This document shows positions 33,982 through 40,917 of a stretch of 55,020 nt of DNA, piece by piece. The notes beneath the pieces are model-generated. The model was not told the DNA's origin, did not search any database, and worked only from the letters and a program-made list of their open reading frames with translations. Both the position numbers and the translations under genes were made by a program. Positions within the stretch are counted from its first letter, which is position 1. The number at the start of each line of letters is the position of its first letter. The stretch comes from an uncultured bacterium (GTDB lineage: Bacteria > Planctomycetota > Phycisphaerae > Phycisphaerales > SM1A02). The DNA lies in contig CAITDI010000129.1 of assembly GCA_903891095.1 (NCBI GenBank), positions 1-55,020 of the forward strand. The letters are read 5' to 3'.

Positions 33982-34756
33982 TCAGAGACCACCCCGGAAG
34001 CACGACGCAAAGCCCCGCGCAACGCCGCCCGATCCCGTGGCGCGCGAGGCGGAGCTCGCGGAGTGGCTGCGCTTTGAGCCCGAGCCGCCGGCGATTCCGT
34101 GCGACCCCGACGCGCGCGCGCTGCTCGGGCGGCTTGGCATCGAGATCAGCGCCGAAGAAGAGCAGCTGCTCGCGCGCTACCTCGGCATGCTGTTCGCGGC
34201 GAACGAGCGATTCAATCTCACCCGCATCGAGCGCGACAGCGCGTGGAGCCGCCACGTGGTCGACAGCCTCACGCTGCTTGCGCCGATGGCGGAGATGGCG
34301 CAGCTGACGCACGGCGTCGATGTCGGCTCGGGTGGCGGGCTTCCGGCGATTCCACTGGCGATCGCGCGCCGCGACATCGGCTGGACGCTGATCGAGGCGA
34401 CGGGCAAGAAGGCGCGGTTTCTCGACGCGGTCGCGCGCAAGCTCGGGCTGCAGAACGTCGCGGTCGTCCAGGAGCGCGCCGAGAAGGCCGCGCGCACCTC
34501 GCTGCGCGAGTCGTTCGACGTCGCGACATCGCGCGCGGTCGGCGGGCTCTCGGAGCTCGTGGTCTACAGCATTCCGTTCCTCAAGGTCGGCGGGCTGATG
34601 CTTGCGATCAAGGGAGAGCGCGCGGCCGAAGAGATCGCGATCGCCAAGCAGCCGCTGTACGAACTGCACGCGGCCGTCGTTGGTGAGATCCGCACCGAGA
34701 CCAACACCATCGTCGCGATCGAAAAGCAGCGGAAGACGCCGTCGAAGTTTCCGTGA
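33974..34756 (+). CDS. rsmG: 16S rRNA (guanine-527-N7)-methyltransferase
   Basis: The 260-residue SAM-dependent enzyme methylates G527 of 16S rRNA. It has NERFNLTRIER, HVVDSLTLL, the SAM motif DVGSGGGLPAIPLAI, EATGKKARFLDAVA, and TSRAVGGLSELV, in the usual order. The N-terminal ~35 residues are a Pro/Lys/Arg-rich extension, which is atypical. It overlaps the SEDS gene by 8 nt, so the two are probably cotranslated. In many genomes rsmG sits near parAB at the origin; here it ends a cell-wall operon. Confidence 0.92.
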   Translation: MADQRPPRKHDAKPRATPPDPVAREAELAEWLRFEPEPPAIPCDPDARALLGRLGIEISAEEEQLLARYLGMLFAANERFNLTRIERDSAWSRHVVDSLTLLAPMAEMAQLTHGVDVGSGGGLPAIPLAIARRDIGWTLIEATGKKARFLDAVARKLGLQNVAVVQERAEKAARTSLRESFDVATSRAVGGLSELVVYSIPFLKVGGLMLAIKGERAAEEIAIAKQPLYELHAAVVGEIRTETNTIVAIEKQRKTPSKFP

Positions 34757-34787
34757 TGCTGGGTTCCCGTGACGCTGGCCCGCGATC

Positions 34788-35291
34788 TCAGATCGCGTCA
34801 GGCGTGACGACGAGTGACTCGAGCACGTAGGTGCCGCCTTGCAGGCCGAGCGCCTCGGGGAGGTCGGTGACGAGCAGAGGGGCCGAGTCCAGGCTGGATG
34901 CGCGAACCAGCGCTGCCCGCGCGGAGATCGGCGAGCCTTCGCTGATGGAGGTCAGCGTCCACCGCACCTCGGCGCCGCCACATTCGGTCGCATCCAGCTG
35001 CGCGCGCAGCTCAACCACACGCGCGCCCGTGTCGCGGGAGCGGGCGATCGACGCCGTCGCGCGCGCCACGCCGTCGCGGCCGACGTCATGAACTTCCAGC
35101 GTGAGCGTCCCACGCAGGCCGAGCCGCCAGCGCGCCGACACGACGTGCGTGCCCGTGCGGAGCTCGACCGCGGCGGTGCGTGAGGTTGCCGTGGTGGCTG
35201 AGGCCATGGTTCCCGAAGCCATGGTTCCCGAAGCCATGGTTCCCGAGGCGAGGGACCCTGACGTGCGGTGCATCGGAGCCATGCGCGTCAT
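34788..35291 (-). CDS. Hypothetical protein, 167 residues, partner of a GbsR-type regulator
   Basis: I do not recognise this protein. Residues ~12-30 are a low-complexity run of ASGTM units produced by a 15-bp DNA repeat. The rest (about 40-167) alternates beta-like strands: RTGTHVVSARWRLG, GTLTLEVHDVG, VVELRAQLD, GGTYVLESLVV. There is no signal peptide. The start codon overlaps the stop of the upstream regulator gene by 4 nt (35288-35291), so the two are coupled. It converges on rsmG. Confidence 0.55.
   Translation of the reverse strand: MTRMAPMHRTSGSLASGTMASGTMASGTMASATTATSRTAAVELRTGTHVVSARWRLGLRGTLTLEVHDVGRDGVARATASIARSRDTGARVVELRAQLDATECGGAEVRWTLTSISEGSPISARAALVRASSLDSAPLLVTDLPEALGLQGGTYVLESLVVTPDAI
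35203..35247. repeat. Three tandem 15-bp units in the start region of the 167-residue gene
   Basis: GCCATGGTTCCCGAA occurs three times head to tail (35203-35217, 35218-35232, and 35233-35247 with the last base changed). On the minus strand it encodes the repeated SGTMA pentapeptide. Multiples of three, so copy changes would keep the frame. Confidence 0.93.
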
Positions 35292-35905
35292 CGCGCGCCT
35301 CCGAGGACCTTCGAGAGGATCTTGGTCGCGCGCTCGATGCCCTTGCCCGACTTGGAGATGGTGTTCGCGAGGCCGTCGAAGAACTGGCACAGCTCGAGCA
35401 GCTCGTCGATCTTCTGATCGTGCACACGCTGGCGGTCGGACTTGCGGCCGGACTTCTGCGCCACGCGGCAACCGCCGAGTTCCTCGACGAGCGGATCGAA
35501 CTCGCGGCGCTTGCGGGCGCGGAGGATCGTGTAGAAGAGCTTCCAGACGTCCTGCTCGGCCTGGTGGTACTCGCGGCGGTCGACGCGCCCCTTCGGGCGT
35601 ACGCGCTGCACGAGGCCCCATTCGACGAGCTGCTTGAGCGTGGTCGAAACGCTGCCGCGCGAGATCGACAGGCGCTCCATGATCTCCTCGGCCGGGAGCG
35701 GCTCGCCCGCGATGAACAGCAGGGCATGGACTTCAGCCATGCTGCGCTGCACTCCCCAGCGGGTACCCATCTCACCCCAGAACTCGATGAAGCGGTCCTG
35801 CGCCGAGCGGATCTCGTCGATCGCCGGCAGCTGGTCGGCCGCCGCGCTGGGCGAAGAGGCAAGCGCAGGTGCGATTGCGGATGTGGTGGTCGGACGAGAG
35901 GCCAT
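35288..35905 (-). CDS. GbsR/MarR-type winged-helix transcriptional regulator
   Basis: The 205-residue protein has a low-complexity N-terminus (about 1-25), then a winged-helix domain (about 30-120): RFIEFWGEMGTRWGVQRSMAEVHALLFI, EEIMERLSISRGSVSTTLKQLVEWGLV, RRYEYHQ-type wing (VDRREYHQAEQDVW). The FIEFWGEMGTRWG opening and the position of the recognition helix fit the GbsR branch of MarR regulators. A helical C-terminus with LCQFFDGLANTISKSGKGIERATKI may form the dimer. Effector unknown. The start at 35905 is supported by TACTGT 12 nt upstream. Confidence 0.8.
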   Translation of the reverse strand: MASRPTTTSAIAPALASSPSAAADQLPAIDEIRSAQDRFIEFWGEMGTRWGVQRSMAEVHALLFIAGEPLPAEEIMERLSISRGSVSTTLKQLVEWGLVQRVRPKGRVDRREYHQAEQDVWKLFYTILRARKRREFDPLVEELGGCRVAQKSGRKSDRQRVHDQKIDELLELCQFFDGLANTISKSGKGIERATKILSKVLGGAR

Positions 35906-35911
35906 CCTCGG

Positions 35912-35917
35912 ACAGTA
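35912..35917 (-). promoter_or_regulatory. Putative -10 TACTGT placed for leaderless start of the GbsR-type gene
   Basis: Read on the minus strand, TACTGT begins 12 nt before the ATG at 35905 and no Shine-Dalgarno intervenes. Confidence 0.4.
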
Positions 35918-36008
35918 ACGCTGCAATGCTGTGACGGCAACCGAACTTTCAGAAACTTCTGAAAGCAGCGGCGCTCGGAGCCAGCGTGCTTCGGGCGCAA
36001 AACGCCCG

Positions 36009-36047
36009 CGCAAAAACACAGCGGCCCCGGAAGAACCGGGGCCGCTG
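36009..36047 (-). terminator. Rho-independent terminator after the subtilase gene
   Basis: A perfect 12-bp stem (36019-36030 with 36036-36047, loop AAGAA) is followed on the minus strand by TGTTTTTGCG. It lies 23 nt past the stop of the subtilase gene ending at 36070. Confidence 0.85.
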
Positions 36048-36069
36048 GAAGTTGCCAGTCAGTCACAGA

Positions 36070-39027
36070 TCACAGCGGATTCAGCGGGTCGTTGACGCCG
36101 ATCTGGATCATGTCGTACGAGATCTGGTGCGAGCCAGTCGCGCCAAGACCGACCGTCCAAAGGCGGACGTCGATGTTGTTGTTGGCGGGATTGAGGTACG
36201 CCGTGTATCCGCCCTGCGCCGGGAGGGCGAAGCCCTGCGGAGCAAGCGGGTACAGCGTCGTCAGGAAGCGCGCTCCGAAGTACTCGTAGCGTCCGGTCTG
36301 GAAGTTCTTGATGAACGCGTTGATCAGCACGAAGTTGCGCGACGCCTTGGCGGTGTAGCGCAGCGAGATGTCGCTCAGGTTCTGAGCGGGCGACTCGATC
36401 GGCGGATCGAGCAGGCAGTTGACGTCGGTGATGTTGCCGGTGGCAACGTACGACAGACCCTCAACCTTGGCGCCAGCGCGGCCGCGCACCGTGTTGATGC
36501 GGAAGGCCTGCAGGTCCACCGCGCGGATCAGGTACGGCGCCCAGGGGTATCCCTCGGGCTGCGTGCCAGCGACGACGCGGATGTTGGTCTGGTTGCCGTC
36601 CCAGCCAGTTCCCGTAAAGACCGCAACGCCAGCATCGCGCATCTTCGGGAAGCCGCCGATCGCCTTGAAGATGCCGTCGCAATCCGGATCCGGGGGCAGC
36701 AGCACGCAGCAGTCCGAGGCGGAGCTGCCGCACTGCTCGGGCGAGCCAGCGCGGTCGCACTGGGCTTCGGCCTGACCGGTGAGGATGGAGCGCGCGTCGA
36801 TCGGTCCCAGCGGCGTGCCGTAGACCTGCTTGGCGAAGGCCTGCACGAGGGCAACCGAGCCCGCGATGATCGGCGATGCCGAGCTGGTGCCGTTGAAGCG
36901 GCCAGAGTACGTGCGGAGCTGATTGAGCTGCGCGGGATCGCTGTCGTTGGCGGGAATGCCATTCTCGCCGAGGAAGAGATCGCCGTAGCCGGTCGTGCAG
37001 ACATTCTCACCCCACGCCATGACATGCACGGTGGTCAGGTCGTCGTCGCCGGTGTAGTTCGAGAACGGAGCGCGGATGTAGCGCGCGCCGCACGCGTTGT
37101 AGCCCGGGCAGAGACCGATGCCGCCCTGGATCGGGAGCACCTTGCGACCCGAGTGTCCTGCACCCACGACGATGGCGCCGCAGTCGACTTCGCCAGCCTG
37201 GGGCTGGATCGGGCAGTCGGAGTTGCCTGCAGAGCAGCAGGTCGTAATGCCGAGGTCCGTACCCATCGCGATCAGCACGTAGTACTGACCGATCGAGGGG
37301 AGCGGGAAGTCCGGCGGCGAGCCCCACGAGTGGTTGACAACGTCACCAGCGCGGAACTTGAGCATGCAGTTGGTGATCGCGTTCTGAGCGCGCGAGCCTT
37401 CTTCGATCGAGACGATCGGGAAGAAGTAGCCCTGGGCCTCGCTGGCGATGCCCGTGACACCGAAGCCGTTGTCGCCCGACACGACTTCGCCGAGGGTGGC
37501 GGTGCCGTGCTGCGGGGCGTTGTTGGCGCCTTCGATGAGGAGGATCGTCTGGCCCGGCTCCTGGATGACGCGCGGCTGCGCGAGCAGGTTGCCGTTGGCG
37601 TCCTTGGTGAACTCTTCGTGGTTCACGAAGGCGGAGAACTCGATGATGGCAACGCGGATCGACTTGCCGTTCGGCAGGGGAGCAGCGCCGCCCTGGTAGG
37701 CGGTCGAGACTTCCTGCTGGAGCGCGGTGAAGCCAGCGATGTCGAGGCCTTCGCCACCGAAGAGCTGGGCGCCGGGGAAGCCACCCGGGTTCTCCGGGTT
37801 CACGCGGCCGGCCTGCGTGTACAGCTGGGCGCCAGCAACCGCCAGCGGGTTCGAGACGACCGGCGGGGTCGCGGTGAACGGCTCAGCGAAGTAGGTGAAG
37901 TCCGGCGTCGGTCCGTTGACGGGAGTCGAGGCGCAGCTGTTGGCGAGGTTCGGGCTCAGCGCGAGGTTGACGCAGCTCTGGTCCCACTCTTCGCTGCAGC
38001 ACAGCGAGTCAAAGGTGCAGACGGCGTAGCAGCATGCGGGAGCCGCGCAACCACGGCCGACGTGCGGCTCGAAGCAGCCAGCCTGAAGTCCGCCGACGTA
38101 CGGTTCGAACACCGGGTTGATCGCCGGCGGATTCGCGGGATCGGTGAAGCAGGGGTCGTAGCGATCGGGCGGCTGAAGCGAGGGGTTCTCTGCGTCGTAG
38201 ATGGTGCCGTCGCAGAGGAGGTTCGCGTAGGCGGCGCAGATGACGTCCCAGCCGTTCGGGCTGTCTTCGTTGTTGCAGTACGGGATCTGCGTCGCGATGA
38301 GCGTGCAGCAGTTCGCGTCCTTGCAGCCGTACTCGGCAGCATTGTTTTGGTTGCCCGGGTCGGGATTGCAGTCGAAGCCCGCGGGGTCGGCGCAGTTCGG
38401 GCTCGGCACGTTGCAGGTGGCAACGGCGTCCGGGCCGCACTGGTCGAGCTGCGCGATGCGCTCGATGTCGACGAACTCGATCTCGGGGAGATCGTTGATC
38501 GCGCGAGCGATGCGAACGAGCTCGTTCGGATTCACGTCCTGGATGATCATCATGCCCGCGAGGTCGGGCTGCGCGCGGCCGGAGTTGACGCGTGCGCGCT
38601 CCTCGAGGTTGGCGAGCGTGCCCGGGGTCTGATTGATCCACTGACGCACGGTCAGCTTGTTGTCGCCGAGGATCTGCGAGAAGGACGCGATGTTCGCGCC
38701 CGTCATGCTGATCGGAGCGGGCGAATCGGTCATCGTCGCGCGCGCACCGACCCAGTCATGGAACTTGAGCACGATGTTGCCCGTGTACCACGGCTCGCCG
38801 TTCGCGGGATTGACCGGCAGATAGAAGCTGCGCGAGTCCTTCTTGCGGACCATCTTGCGGGGCAGCAGCGAACCGTCGCTCTCGACGCGTCCGCCGGCCG
38901 CAGTGGTCGACGCCAGCTTGGCGGGGCCAGCAGGTGCGATCGCGCTTGCGGTGTTCTGGGTTTCGACGACGAAACCGGTGAACACGACTGCGCCAAGGAT
39001 CGATGCGAGGAAGGCTCGCGACTTCAT
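36070..39027 (-). CDS. Secreted subtilase-like (S8) serine protease with Cys-rich inserts
   Basis: The 985-residue protein has a signal-like N-terminus (MKSRAFLASILGAVVFTGFV), a putative propeptide/inhibitor region (about 80-195), Cys-rich blocks (about 197-365, including GCKDANCC and CYAVCTFDSLCC...WDQSC) and an S8 domain (about 455-760). Catalytic His is H507 (QHGTATLGEVVSG), the oxyanion Asn N602 (CCSAGNSD), and Ser S715 (FNGTSSASPIIAG). The strand that should carry the Asp reads VAIIEF, with E463. It may be weakly active or inactive. A C-terminal beta domain (about 830-985) follows. Start is preceded by GGAG. Confidence 0.82.
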   Translation of the reverse strand: MKSRAFLASILGAVVFTGFVVETQNTASAIAPAGPAKLASTTAAGGRVESDGSLLPRKMVRKKDSRSFYLPVNPANGEPWYTGNIVLKFHDWVGARATMTDSPAPISMTGANIASFSQILGDNKLTVRQWINQTPGTLANLEERARVNSGRAQPDLAGMMIIQDVNPNELVRIARAINDLPEIEFVDIERIAQLDQCGPDAVATCNVPSPNCADPAGFDCNPDPGNQNNAAEYGCKDANCCTLIATQIPYCNNEDSPNGWDVICAAYANLLCDGTIYDAENPSLQPPDRYDPCFTDPANPPAINPVFEPYVGGLQAGCFEPHVGRGCAAPACCYAVCTFDSLCCSEEWDQSCVNLALSPNLANSCASTPVNGPTPDFTYFAEPFTATPPVVSNPLAVAGAQLYTQAGRVNPENPGGFPGAQLFGGEGLDIAGFTALQQEVSTAYQGGAAPLPNGKSIRVAIIEFSAFVNHEEFTKDANGNLLAQPRVIQEPGQTILLIEGANNAPQHGTATLGEVVSGDNGFGVTGIASEAQGYFFPIVSIEEGSRAQNAITNCMLKFRAGDVVNHSWGSPPDFPLPSIGQYYVLIAMGTDLGITTCCSAGNSDCPIQPQAGEVDCGAIVVGAGHSGRKVLPIQGGIGLCPGYNACGARYIRAPFSNYTGDDDLTTVHVMAWGENVCTTGYGDLFLGENGIPANDSDPAQLNQLRTYSGRFNGTSSASPIIAGSVALVQAFAKQVYGTPLGPIDARSILTGQAEAQCDRAGSPEQCGSSASDCCVLLPPDPDCDGIFKAIGGFPKMRDAGVAVFTGTGWDGNQTNIRVVAGTQPEGYPWAPYLIRAVDLQAFRINTVRGRAGAKVEGLSYVATGNITDVNCLLDPPIESPAQNLSDISLRYTAKASRNFVLINAFIKNFQTGRYEYFGARFLTTLYPLAPQGFALPAQGGYTAYLNPANNNIDVRLWTVGLGATGSHQISYDMIQIGVNDPLNPL

Positions 39028-39213
39028 GATTCAGGACTCCAGTGCTTGCTCGGTGCTGCGCGAGGATTCGGAGGGAACTCGCGGAGACGCCGTGTTGGGA
39101 TCAAACTGTTGTGATCAAACGTTGTGATCGAACTCGATGACTGCCTGCCGGACTCCGCGCAAGCGGAATCAGACCAACGCCACCACGCGCAATGGCCGCG
39201 GAGTGGCGAGTAA

Positions 39214-39223
39214 CGGAATATAC
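39214..39223 (-). promoter_or_regulatory. Putative -10 region GTATATTCCG upstream of the subtilase gene
   Basis: TATATT within GTATATTCCG on the minus strand lies about 190 nt before the subtilase ATG. The same ten bases occur at 48022-48031 before the liv operon. No clear -35 is seen. Confidence 0.35.
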
Positions 39224-39409
39224 GCGAACTTGGAAAAGAGATGCGAGCACCTCAAGAGGTTCGCCCAAAAACTCGGACCACGATTGTTGGGGGCGATCCC
39301 GGCTGCGCGCGGACGAGCGGTGATGGGACGAAGCGCCGTTCGACGGCGGCTCCAAAGTCGGAGGCGGGCAGGAGCCAGACCGAAGTCCAGACATGAAGCC
39401 CAGACCGAG

Positions 39410-39447
39410 GCCCAGAGCGAAGCCCAAAGCCCAGAGCGAAGCCCAAA
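39410..39447. repeat. Two tandem 19-bp units between purD and the subtilase gene
   Basis: GCCCAGAGCGAAGCCCAAA occurs at 39410-39428 and again at 39429-39447 without mismatch. Shorter related words (CCAGACCGAAG, GCCCAGACCGAGG) precede it, suggesting repeated slippage. Confidence 0.92.
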
Positions 39448-39525
39448 CCATAAGAATCGGCTGCAGCACCCGACGGGCAGGTGGTCTCCGCCTGGAGGTT
39501 CCGGTGGTGGCGATCAGCGCGCGGG

Positions 39526-40842
39526 TCAGGGCTTGAGATTCGCCCCGATATCGCGGCGGAAGAACGCACCCTCGAACTTGATGCAAGCCGCCGCCTTGGT
39601 GGCCAGTTCGCTCGCGCGAGCGCTGGTCTTGGCCAAGGCCGTGACGCCGAGGACCCGACCGCCGTTGGTCACGAGCCGGCCGTTCTTCCGCGTAGTTCCC
39701 GCGTGGAAGATGACGATTTCCTCGTCGGGGGCGTGATCGACCGCCTTGGCCTCCTCGAGACCGGTGATCTCGAGACCCTTGGCGTAGTTGTTCGGGTAGC
39801 CCTTGGCGCAGACCACCACGCAGCACGCGGCGCGCGGGTCGAACGAGAGCTCGGCCTCGCCCAGTTGGCCGGTCGCAGTCGCCCAGCAGAGCTCGACGAG
39901 GTCGCCCTTGAGGCGCGCCATGATCGGCTGCGTCTCGGGGTCGCCGAAACGCGTGTTGAACTCGAGGACCTTCGGGCCCGCGGGCGTGATCATCATGCCT
40001 GCGTAGAGCACGCCGCGGAACGGGATGTCCATGCGCTTGAGCGCATCAATCGTCGGCACGAGCACGTCGCGCTCGACGATGCGCAGCAGCTCGGGCGTCG
40101 CCTTGGGCGTCGGGCTGAACGCGCCCATGCCGCCGGTGTTCGGCCCCGTGTCGCCTTCGCCGACGCGCTTGTGATCCTGCGCGGGATCGAGCATCCAGAA
40201 CGACTGTCCGTCGCACAGCGCGAGCACGCTGACCTCGGGACCGCTCAGCAGTTCCTCGATCAGGATCGTGCTGCCCGCATCGCCAAACACCTTGCGAACA
40301 AGGCAATCCTCGACGGCGCGGCGCGCTTCGTCGATCGTCTTGCACACGACCACGCCCTTGCCGGCGCAGAGGCCGGTGGCCTTGACCACGCAGCCGTCGA
40401 TGCGCGTGGCGACGTACGCAAGCGCCTGCTCGGCGTCGGTGAACGTGCGGCTGTCGCCCGTCGGCACGCTCGCGGCGCGCATGACCTGCTTGGCGAACGC
40501 CTTGTCCCATTCGAGCTGCGCGCCGGCCTTGGTCGGACCAAAGACAAACCGGCGCGGCGGATCGGCGAGCTTGGTCGCGTAGTCGGCGGCCAGCGGCACT
40601 TCGGGACCGATGACGATGAGCGAAACATTCTCACGCTCGCACCAACGCGAGATGCGGAACGCGTCGTCGATCGGCTCAGGGCAGGCGCGGCCGATCTCGA
40701 GGATGCCCGCGTTCGCGCCTGGCTCGACCCAGAGGGTGCCGAGGCGGCGGCTCTTCTTCAGCCTCCACGCGAGTGCGTGTTCGCGCCCTCCGGTACCGAG
40801 GAGGAGGACGTTCACAGTGTCGGGGCAGCGAAGTTTGGCCAT
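39526..40842 (-). CDS. purD: Phosphoribosylamine-glycine ligase (GARS)
   Basis: The 438-residue ATP-grasp enzyme joins glycine to phosphoribosylamine in purine synthesis. It shows NVLLLGTGGREHALAWRL at the start, VIGPEVPLAA, FGPTKAGAQLEWDKAFAKQVM, KATGLCAGKGVVVC, the ATP-grasp LIEELLSGPEVSVLALCDG, TGGMGAFSPTP, and EFNTRFGDPETQP. Length and order are standard for PurD. It is monocistronic as far as seen and divergent from the secreted unknown gene at 40918. TACAGT lies 17 nt before its start on the minus strand, giving at most a very short leader. Confidence 0.96.
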   Translation of the reverse strand: MAKLRCPDTVNVLLLGTGGREHALAWRLKKSRRLGTLWVEPGANAGILEIGRACPEPIDDAFRISRWCERENVSLIVIGPEVPLAADYATKLADPPRRFVFGPTKAGAQLEWDKAFAKQVMRAASVPTGDSRTFTDAEQALAYVATRIDGCVVKATGLCAGKGVVVCKTIDEARRAVEDCLVRKVFGDAGSTILIEELLSGPEVSVLALCDGQSFWMLDPAQDHKRVGEGDTGPNTGGMGAFSPTPKATPELLRIVERDVLVPTIDALKRMDIPFRGVLYAGMMITPAGPKVLEFNTRFGDPETQPIMARLKGDLVELCWATATGQLGEAELSFDPRAACCVVVCAKGYPNNYAKGLEITGLEEAKAVDHAPDEEIVIFHAGTTRKNGRLVTNGGRVLGVTALAKTSARASELATKAAACIKFEGAFFRRDIGANLKP

Positions 40843-40853
40843 TGGGGGCGGAC

Positions 40854-40859
40854 ACTGTA
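40854..40859 (-). promoter_or_regulatory. Putative -10 TACAGT for purD
   Basis: On the minus strand GCTACAGT places the hexamer 17 nt before the purD ATG, so the mRNA leader would be about five bases. The divergent gene's candidate -10 (TAGATT, 40874-40879) lies about 15 nt away, so the two promoters are very close. Confidence 0.35.
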
Positions 40860-40873
40860 GCGGGGAGTCGTGC

Positions 40874-40879
40874 TAGATT
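40874..40879 (+). promoter_or_regulatory. Putative -10 TAGATT for the secreted unknown gene
   Basis: GCTAGATT fits the GCTAnnnT form seen elsewhere in the window. It would give a leader of about 30 nt before the ATG at 40918. Confidence 0.3.
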
Positions 40880-40917
40880 GCGCGGCCCGTTTCGCCAACG
40901 GGACCTGGAACGCACTC

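Larger units (their letters stand above)
39028..39525. other. 498-nt intergenic region upstream of the subtilase gene
   Basis: It is upstream of the minus-strand subtilase gene and downstream of minus-strand purD. On the minus strand GTATATTCCG (39223 down to 39214) resembles a -10 and matches GTATATTCCG before the liv operon. A 19-bp tandem duplication sits at 39410-39447, within a stretch of related CCCAGA.CGA.G words from about 39370. Minus-strand open frames through it are compositional (Leu/Gly repeats) and are not called as genes. Confidence 0.55.

Noticed and set aside
39101-39826. Minus-strand frame through the repeat region (Leu/Gly-rich LGFALGLGLGF stretch), considered as a small membrane protein.
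   Set aside because: The hydrophobic stretch is produced by the short DNA repeats, and the frame continues out of phase into purD.
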